A stretch of DNA of 64,000 nt, from contig JAJLRJ010000001.1 of NCBI GenBank assembly GCA_024195265.1, forward strand, positions 3,939,562-4,003,561, in the 5' to 3' direction. The notes under the pieces are model-generated. The model did no database searches, was not told where the DNA came from, and worked only from the letters and a program-made list of their open reading frames with translations. The stretch's first letter is position 1. Each line of letters begins with the position of its first letter. The position numbers were made by a program, and so were the translations under genes. The stretch is from Dendrophyllia cribrosa (Eukaryota; Cnidaria; Anthozoa; Scleractinia; Dendrophylliidae). This document shows, in pieces, positions 58,601 through 64,000 of this stretch.

Positions 58601-60779
58601 TATGATGACATATTGTTATGGAGGACTCGGAGGGATATATTAGTCTGCAAATGTAAAAAAAGCTTGGTTACTAATGAATGCTAATGACCGTTAAAAATGG
58701 CATCGACCATTTACGAAAGGTAACCAGCAACGCTAACGCATTGGCTCTTCTTTGTCAAAGCGTGGCCAACGCATTTAATGGTTCGCTTATCTCTGAGCGG
58801 TACTGTACCTGCCCTCACTGTCCAATGCTTCATTGTTTGCATATGGCACTGTAGTCAACTCAACCAAGACATAGTATTGCCCTGCGGCAGCTGCTAAGTG
58901 AATCGGTGTCCTTCCAGAGAAATCCTTTCCATTGACTAGATTATGACTGTCGCAGTTCTCTAGCATCACTTGGCAGGTTGAAACATAGCCATTCTGTGCA
59001 TAATAGATATGAGCAGTTAACCAAGGCATAAACAAAAGTTGATAATTCTGTCATCAAATCAAAATGTCAGAAAAGAATTACAAAATACCATAAAATCCTG
59101 GTTATACATGTAAGCCCTAAATGGCTTATACAACTACGTTAGGGTTTTTTGGCTTTAGTTAACGTTTATGTTATAGAGATCCATGGCACCTGTTATTACT
59201 TCTAAAAATGCAACAAATTTCAAATGATAATAATATTACAAATTAACCACAGTTGAATCTGAGGCATCCTTAAAGGACCCGAGTCACCCAAAATGAACTG
59301 CGCACTCAGACGGTGAAATCCGCAATTTTCGATGCCATCGAAATTACCGAACATTGTATAGTGAATTGGAATTCTACTGCAGTGTCCCAAGTTGTGTAAT
59401 TGAAAGTCTTGACAAGGCAGACAAGGTTTTGATGATCCAAAGTCAATGGTCTCATGGCCTCACAGTTTCGCAAGCATGGACGGCTGAAGTCACCAGGAAA
59501 TGAAAATCAAACTGTTCTTCGCAAACCGACTTTCAACCTTTGGAATGTGAGCAAAAGTGAGGTTGGAATCGAACGGCTAACCCATAGGCCAGTTCGCCGA
59601 AATGTTGTTGTTAAACCATGTACAAATAAGTAATCACTTGCATCCGGCCTAGTCTGTAAATACAGCCGCCTCTCGTCATTCTCGGTCGCTAGGGGCATTC
59701 AAAAGTAAGAGGCAGCTGTATTCGCAGGCTACATCTGGCTGTGAGAATTATGAAACAGCAAACATGGTGGAGATTCAAATATTTCACAAACTGATTTCAT
59801 GCTGGATGTACTTACGCCATATGTCTAACAACCAAAGTACAGCCTAGATCCGTGACACACAACTTAAATGCAGAAAAACCTCTGAGGATCTATGGATCTT
59901 AGACCCTTTTAGTCTTGATGAAGAACCACTTGGAAGCCATGCCAACCATACAAAATCACAGACTAAGAAATTAACTTAGTAATTCTAGCATTCAGCCACT
60001 ACTACTGATCTTGCAAACTATGCGCCAAAGAAACTATATTGTTATGCCCACTGCTAGTAAAAAAACGACGGCATAACTAAATAAATTATTCTAAACGACT
60101 CTGGAAAGCGTAAATATCTCCTGTCAGTATCAGACTTTTTCCTAAGATTAAAGAATCGGCAACATTGAGACAGCAGGCCAGTTATATATCTTAATTTTAA
60201 TCTAAAAGGAAAAATTCTTCAGGCAAGTACTTGGGGTAACCCTACTCTAAAGCCAGGCTAAAATGCTTTTTTATGACGAGCACGCCATGATTTGTGCTAG
60301 GCCTGTCACCTTTTATAACAATATTTTTAAATACATGTATCTCTCCTCTGACCTTTCGTGGCGATTTCCTTACTTTGGTCACACGCCACGTGTAATATAA
60401 TACCGAAACTCCCGTATGTGAACAAAAACAAAGGTGTGGCTGACTTTAATATGAACACCAAAGGGACAGACCAAAGTGTCTGTATTATAGAGGTGTCTGT
60501 ATTATAGGTGTCCATATTATAGCAATGTCCGTATTATAGAGGTAGGGATTGTATAAATTTTGGTATATTCGGAACCAAGAGAACTGTCAGTAATAGAGAG
60601 TGTCTGTATTATGGAGGTATCCATGAGGAGAGGTTTGACTGTATACACACCTGTGCAGCCCAATGAAGGGGCAGTTTTCCATCTGTGTCACGTGACAGTA
60701 AATCTGCTTTCTTTTCAACTAACTTTTTCACATGACCTGTACGTCCATGAAAGGCTGCCCAGTGAAGAGCAGTCATTCC
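45241..60779 (-). CDS. ANKRD55: ANKRD55-like ankyrin-repeat protein, 3' seven exons (5' end beyond window)
   Basis: Exons in coding order: 60651-60779, 58809-58993, 58324-58529, 51039-51275, 47296-47474, 45749-46083, 45241-45313. They total 1,344 bp and close in frame as 447 residues plus stop. Five ankyrin repeats are seen: GMTALHWAAFHGRTGHVKKL.., GKLPLHWAAQNGYVS.., GRTPIHLAAAAGQYYVLVEL.., GRTPLHWAAATGQAHCIAHM.. and GALPLQYAQQGHHS... The VPxxNxEALDxxxRTPLHWAAA segment resembles vertebrate ANKRD55 particularly well. A disordered Ser/Pro-rich tail of about 220 residues follows. Human ANKRD55 is about 614 residues and has about 165 before the matching point, so about four N-terminal repeats should lie past 64,000. 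The molecular role is not settled (ciliary association and autoimmune-risk locus in humans). Confidence 0.92.
45380..45660. mobile_element. TA-flanked MITE (same family), diverged
   Basis: Shares the AAAACCAAAACCAAAGTAAT and CGCGGGAAAACGCGTGC blocks and the inverted ACTTTGGACACTCAA end. It begins about 65 bp upstream of the last ANKRD55-like exon. Confidence 0.65.
45749..46083 (-). CDS. ANKRD55: ANKRD55-like exon F
   Basis: 111 codons plus two bases, EQMSPIVRASGGTTSAL.. to ..SLSLSPVR. Ser/Pro/Lys-rich tail with several SP motifs. Acceptor TCTCTTAG, donor GTTTGT. Confidence 0.88.
46195..46330 (+). repeat. (CAA)n with adjoining repeat tail
   Basis: Eight or so CAA units followed by TTTTATTTCATTATTAATAA, a layout typical of retroelement 3' tails in corals. 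Confidence 0.5.
46630..46985. repeat. pogo-like GTCCGTATTAACGGG repeats
   Basis: At least five degenerate GTCCGTATTAACGGG units ending in GGGTTCGACGGTAC. Confidence 0.45.
47028..47265. repeat. 235-bp foldback with GC-rich arms
   Basis: GCCGGTCTATTTATGGGGCG..GACGTGCGCGCGAGG is inverted at the right. Lies just beyond the donor of ANKRD55-like exon E (47296). Confidence 0.65.
47296..47474 (-). CDS. ANKRD55: ANKRD55-like exon E
   Basis: Acceptor TTTAG at 47475. Encodes CLHSTMNGESDAAGYSSEED to PPILPRFSFE, Pro-rich, ending phase 0 at GTATGC. Confidence 0.85.
47640..47870 (-). mobile_element. tRNA-derived SINE
   Basis: Minus strand: TCTCTCGTAGCTCAGTGGTT (tRNA A-box type), then about 45 nt later a B-box-like GTTCAATTGC, then GACTCGGATATTTTTC and a GTGATGAACATAAC tail. 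A partial second A-box copy at 47,815-47,870 suggests a dimer or duplication. It lies in the ANKRD55-like gene, in its sense orientation. Confidence 0.65.
47920..47995 (+). repeat. LINE 3'-end-like tail
   Basis: GTGTTTAAATAAAGGTT followed by a T-run resembles the 3' tail of the LINE at 32,460. Confidence 0.35.
48190..48440 (-). repeat. Inverted copies of the 106-110-bp unit
   Basis: GGTGGTTCTAACTTT and CTGTACAAGGTGGTTCTTAC read as the inverse of the array unit, two diverged copies. Confidence 0.7.
48868..49110 (+). repeat. 41-bp minisatellite, six units
   Basis: AAATACCTTAAACATTAGTC..AAAGTGAAAT repeats with exact 41-bp spacing (anchors at 48881, 48922, 48963, 49004, 49045, 49086). In the intron between ANKRD55-like exons D and E. 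Confidence 0.92.
49367..49621. mobile_element. piggyBac-type MITE (TTAA flanks)
   Basis: TTGGTTTCCACTAGCAACG at the left, the inverse of GGTTCCCACTAGCAACG at the right, with TTAA at both borders. Confidence 0.55.
50525..50969. mobile_element. 445-bp MITE, 8-bp target duplication
   Basis: CCCGGGGGGGG at both ends in inverted orientation; the left run has more than 30 G. ATATTTGC flanks both sides (50517-50524 and 50970-50977), as for hAT-type insertion. The interior has degenerate tandem copies of GTATATGAAAGGGTAGGGAT (about 33-bp period). Confidence 0.75.
51039..51275 (-). CDS. ANKRD55: ANKRD55-like exon D
   Basis: ESPAENLCIPDNSRHGSDGS to EEDNSYTDA; low-complexity tail. Frame and phase (1 to 1) join exons C and E. 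The 7-kb intron before it could hide further exons, but none is required. Confidence 0.85.
52261..52529 (+). mobile_element. Tc1-like MITE carrying a transposase HTH remnant
   Basis: CAGCTGTTTCGAGAAAGGTT is inverted at the right end (..CCTTTCTCGAAACAACTG) with TA duplications. From ATG 52379 the interior reads MPRPYRDDLRWWAIGINKFL then GYSVDDYPKYL, resembling the helix-turn-helix N-terminus of Tc1-like transposases (RPYSDDLRWR.. type). The arms of about 50 bp replace the rest. Confidence 0.7.
54698..54925. mobile_element. MITE related to the TTTTCACTAGTGAC family
   Basis: Ends CCTGGTTTTCATTAGTGACA and ..GCCAGTGAAAAGCAGGC; interior repeats of CATAAGC. Boundaries approximate. Confidence 0.45.
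55154..55435. mobile_element. TA-flanked MITE, full-length copy (282 bp)
   Basis: GAGCAGTTTTCAATTGAGTG and its exact inverse at the right end, with TA on both sides. Tc1/mariner-type insertion inferred from the TA duplication. Confidence 0.8.
55607..55669. repeat. (TA)n microsatellite
   Basis: More than 30 uninterrupted TA dinucleotides. Confidence 0.95.
56125..56390. other. GC-richer segment with pairing ends, possible structured RNA or MITE
   Basis: AGGGGGTAAGTGTTG near 56,127 can pair with CAACACTTATCCCCC near 56,377 (one G-U). The 250 bp between are markedly more GC-rich than the surroundings. Not recognised as a known RNA. Confidence 0.35.
56418..57553. mobile_element. 1.1-kb TIR element with TTA duplication and an internal ORF
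   Basis: GGGAGCATTCATAATTTACC at 56418 is inverted at 57534-57553 with one or two mismatches, flanked by TTA on both sides. Several G-runs with CTATGATGATTTT lie inside each end. The plus-strand interior is open at 56805-57032 and encodes MVETVYSPAQTGAPQLSGDD.. and ..DTAWPVVMQWFDEDH. Function of the ORF unknown. Confidence 0.65.
56831..57032 (+). CDS. Unidentified ORF inside the 56.4-kb TIR element
   Basis: From ATG 56831: MVETVYSPAQTGAPQLSGDD, IRDKMGLLAYKYKKDSRLLD, AFKELKDDLLDDTAWPVVMQ, WFDEDH, stop; 66 residues, charged and helical in appearance. Balanced composition looks protein-like rather than chance. No family recognised. Could be one exon of a transposase accessory protein or a captured host fragment. 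Confidence 0.35.
57938..58256 (+). repeat. Dispersed copies of the 106-110-bp unit
   Basis: About two and a half units (CAAAAGTTATAACCACCTTG, CATTTGAATGGTCACATG) in the intron after ANKRD55-like exon C, ending about 70 bp from its donor. Confidence 0.75.
58324..58529 (-). CDS. ANKRD55: ANKRD55-like exon C
   Basis: TPLHWAAATGQAHCIAHMLR through GALPLQYAQQGHHSTCCQIL, then the end of the ankyrin stack and a linker ..IPQGK. Ends phase 1. Confidence 0.93.
58809..58993 (-). CDS. ANKRD55: ANKRD55-like exon B
   Basis: Opens NGYVSTCQVMLENC and carries repeat GRTPIHLAAAAGQYYV and NNEALDSEG. Ends phase 2 at a GTACAG donor. Confidence 0.93.
60475..60648. repeat. pogo-type terminal region with GTCCGTATTATAGAGG repeats
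   Basis: Several copies of GTGTCTGTATTATAGAGGTG lead to AGGTTTGACTGTA. Related segments occur at 14,070-14,230 and 46,630-46,980. Confidence 0.5.
60651..60779 (-). CDS. ANKRD55: ANKRD55-like exon A (first in window)
   Basis: 43 codons, phase 0 at both ends: GMTALHWAAFHGRTGHVKKL to KLPLHWAAQ. Nine bases past its donor the intron enters a pogo-type terminal repeat. Confidence 0.93.
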
Positions 60780-61286
60780 CTACCAAAAAAAAACCATGTG
60801 TTGTAGTTAAAATGATCTCGGGTGAAAATGATTTCAAACTAGTTTGATTTGTACTTTTCTTTGTTTTAGGATTATGTCAATTCACCTTTTCGGCGCTAGA
60901 TTTCACGTGTAGTGTCACGTGACTTTTTATGTAAACAAACCGCCAAAGTTCGGACATCCGTTCTGAGCCACGTACTACAAGTGTACGAACTACGAGTTGC
61001 TATTTCAAGTTCCCATTAATATATATTTGAAACTCGAATAGTTCCAGGTTCAAAATGTCAAAGCAGAAGAATAAGAGCGATTTTAACGCTATGAATTTGG
61101 CAGAACTTAAAAATATTTGCAGGAACGTGGAGTTTCAGTAAGCAGATAAAACTTCGCTAGTGGAAATTGCCTCTGCAGTTGAAAGAATGGTTTTGCTACT
61201 GGATCCAAACTTCGAAAAGATCAAACCAATGATGCAGACAATTTAATACTTCATTATATGCTAATTTCCAATCCATGTGAACAAAA

Positions 61287-61906
61287 TCAACTCGTCGCCA
61301 CCATTTGGGTTGTACGATATAAATTTCGGCTTGTACTTCAACCATTTAATTTACCACTCCACGACAAGCAGGGACTCGCCGCTTTGATAAAAGTCATTTT
61401 ACGGTTATCGCTTATTCAATGATGGTTGTCTGGAATCTTTCCTGAGTGCTCAGGTTAACCAATTTTTGCCTGAACGGCGGAGACATCGTTCAATAAACAT
61501 CGAGCTCCACGCAGCTGTAAAGCGAAGCGAATAAATGCTAAAATCACAGCCTTGACTGAGACAAACTTCAAATCTCTACAAGTTAAATAGTTTTCTTTTC
61601 AAGCTTCAACTCTCTCTGCTAAGCTTGGATCTACAAAATTAATGGTTTCCCGTGGTGTTCTCTTGTAGAATTTGACCTCAGGCGGTTGGTATGTTGTTTG
61701 ACCTCTTGTCCGTTGCACGCGGCATTTGAAATCAGTTTACCCTAAAATCCTCCATAGAAAACTAAATGTACGATACCCTTTTAAAACTATCATTGTATAA
61801 CCGATAATCGTCAAATGTTGTAAGCGGCGAGTTCCTTGTTGTGATCAGTGAAGTGGTAAATTATCAGTAAAATTATCGTACAACCCAAACGGCGGCGATG
61901 AGTTGA
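61287..61906. repeat. 620-bp foldback
   Basis: CAACTCGTCGCCACCATTTG and the GGGTTGTACGATA block are inverted near 61,875-61,906; outer arms of about 120 bp. Confidence 0.65.
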
Positions 61907-62519
61907 AGTTGTTCACGGTTTTCAGGGAGAATGGAATATAAATTAGCATATCATGAATTATTTGAGCTATTTTGAAAAAAATAGCTCATTAGCAGGCGCA
62001 AAGGTTGGTTTGTGATGTTAGTATGTTTGTTACTTTGTTTGTTTGTTTGTTTGTATGTATGTCTTGGGTTATGTCACACCAATCAGATTGCCTCTAGTAT
62101 GTACACCGTGTACTATGTCAGCCAATCAAATTTTCGCTTCTAAAATGGTATTACTGAAGGTCAAAGAAGGGCACTTGACATGAATTGAAAATCAGCCATC
62201 TTGAATCTCCGCGATTGTTGCCGCAAACACTAAAAGTGTAAAGTTTTGAAAATTTGTTGCTTGGGAACTGTTCTCTAATCCCGACTGGCTTGCTAACCTG
62301 GCAATATCAAGGACATTTATTCGGAAATACCGCCTATAATGTGCCCTATGCATGAATGGTAGAATGGTCTGCGGGGGATGAGACGTCCAAAAAATGTGGA
62401 CTGCGGTTACGTTCATAGGTGAGCTTATACTGAAGTATGAGTATAGTTTTATTGCAAAAACGGCAAGCCGATTTCAAATAATATGATGCGGAACATGAAT
62501 TGTATGTTTCAAGCCTGGG

Positions 62520-63490
62520 TTTCAAGAGATTACTATTTAAAATTGGATTTTTTTTTGTCAGACACGCTGTCTGCACGTGAAAATGTTGAACTTTGTCCTT
62601 ATAGAAACTTGTCCGTGATGCATGGAGTTCAACAGAGAAAATGTAATGCAATTAATCTACAATTTACAGTATGTAAAACATTTATCTTTCTTTGAATTAA
62701 TGTGAGCTGATGTGTAGGTTATTAATTGTATGCCTCAAGCGATTACTATAAGCGAGAAGCGACTGTATTTTGTATGAGCAGTCACGTTGTGTGCACGTGC
62801 AAATATTGAACTTTGTCCTTATAGAAACTGGTACGTGATGAAATTCAACATGTTTTCGAGAAAACGTAATGTAATTAATTTATATGGTGCGTTAAAAAAC
62901 GCCTGTTTAAAAAATATTAGTTGCAATTTACTAGGAAACAAGCAAAATTCATTTTGGATGCGCTAAGTTTCTGCTGGTCGACATTACAGGAAAAGGTGTT
63001 TGGTTCCAAATGTTAACCTCAACAATGTTCATGTAAGTAATTCAATTAGCTTGTGGTTTTGAGTCGAAAACAATTTAATCTAATTAGTTCTGTTTCTATT
63101 TGCACGACTTTTTTGTGGAGAATAAAAACAGTTGTTTAAATAATATTAGTTCCAATTTACTAGGAGAATACTTATATTCATTGTTCATTTGTTAGTTTCT
63201 GTGAAAGACTTTTCTGGTTGACATTACAGAAACAGGTGGTTCAAAGAATTTTCGTGTCACTAATTTAATTAGCTTGTGGTTTGGAGTTGAAAACAATTTA
63301 ATTTAATTAGTTTGCGTCTTCCAGGCCAAAGGAACCTTTTCCACGTGTCTTTTGTGAATAATAAAAGAAACCTTTAAAAAAAGACTAGATACAAATTTCC
63401 AGGAAATAATAAGCCTTCAATTTGGATGCATCAAATTTATGTGCAGGACTTTTCTGGTTGACATTTAATTTAATACACTCATTACTGAAA
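62520..63490 (+). repeat. Degenerate tandem repeats of about 240 bp
   Basis: TTGAACTTTGTCCTTATAGA recurs at about 62,586 and 62,809. TTAGCTTGTGGTTTTGAGTC / ..TTTGGAGTTGAAAAC and CTGGTTGACATTACAG recur at about 62,990, 63,215 and 63,460. Confidence 0.65.
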
Positions 63491-64000
63491 CAAGTTGCTC
63501 ATTTCACTGGGACCGTAGTTTCGTCAAAAAATAACTCCGGAAATCCCGTGAAAAAAAGCTAGCCGAGAAACGAGAAACGGGACCCAGTTGGTTATCTCGG
63601 TATTTTTTTTGGTAGTGGGCGGGCCGGAGGATTTGAAAAACGTATATCTGCAAGCGGTTATTTGTGCGAGTTAACTTCCGCTGTTTTGTTACTTTCACCA
63701 TTTCATATCATTTAGGTAATTTTCAAAATAGCTCATGCACGCAATGCGTGCCTATGTTTAAATTATCTGGATCCACTGGCAAAACCATTCTTTTAACTGC
63801 AGAGGCGAATTCCACTAGCGAAGGTTTTAAATATCCGCTTACTGAAACTCCACGTTCCGGCAGATATTGTTTTAAGTTCTGCCACAAATAGTGTTTAAGT
63901 CACGCTTATTCTCCTGCTTTGACATTTTGAACCTAGAATTATTCGAGTTTCAAAGGCTTTAAACAATGTAAAAAATATATACTAAGGGGAACTTGAAATT

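Larger units (their letters stand above)
61003..64000. repeat. Inverted pair of SAP-motif ORF remnants, right arm runs off the window
   Basis: The left arm (61,003-61,247) carries ATG 61055: MSKQKNKSDFNAMNLAELKN, ICRNVEFQ, stop, ADKTSLVEIASAVERM, resembling a SAP DNA-binding helix pair. The right arm (about 63,750-64,000, minus strand) has the same ATG context and diverged, frameshifted sequence. Arms are about 80 percent alike by eye. Likely a mobile-element relic of at least 3 kb. Confidence 0.55.

Overview
The window looks like nuclear DNA of an anthozoan cnidarian, most likely a stony coral. It is AT-rich and intron-dense, carries many MITEs, foldback elements and LINE remnants, and its exons encode animal proteins. 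The host assignment is inference; the gene calls rest on exon structure I could trace and close in frame.

Layout. (1) 2.1-19.0 kb, minus strand: a complete GLRX3 (glutaredoxin-3/PICOT) gene. Its 13 coding exons sum to 981 bp (326 residues), with a thioredoxin-like domain followed by two CGFS monothiol glutaredoxin domains. Introns hold a hAT remnant, a LINE tail, a 1.2-kb TIR element and several MITEs. (2) 19-27 kb: a poorly defined stretch with a candidate minus-strand gene (about 21.7-23.8 kb), an NRF1-type promoter near 24.1 kb that could fire both ways, a truncated RecQ-like helicase fragment at 24.4 kb, and a PIF/Harbinger-like element. (3) 28-41 kb: a tandem duplication of an IL-17-like cytokine gene on the plus strand. 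Copy 1 (CDS 33,965-34,555) is intact. Copy 2 (39,426-40,032) keeps the cytokine domain open, but its signal-peptide frame is shifted and its 5'-UTR splice donor is changed from GT to GA. Both copies keep a TGACGTAA site 20-27 bp ahead of a TATA box. The large 5'-UTR intron of copy 1 holds a TIR element split by a LINE. (4) 45-61 kb and beyond the right edge, minus strand: the 3' part of an ANKRD55-like gene, seven exons (1,344 bp, 447 residues plus stop) with five ankyrin repeats then a long Ser/Pro-rich tail. The N-terminal exons lie outside the window. (5) 61-64 kb: an inverted pair of SAP-like ORF remnants enclosing a foldback element and degenerate tandem repeats.

The genes do not form an operon-like unit. 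GLRX3 acts in cytosolic Fe-S/redox handling, the IL-17-like genes would act in epithelial/innate immune signalling, and the ANKRD55-like product is an ankyrin scaffold. No true tRNA, rRNA or CRISPR was seen; the tRNA-like boxes are inside SINE- or MITE-type repeats.
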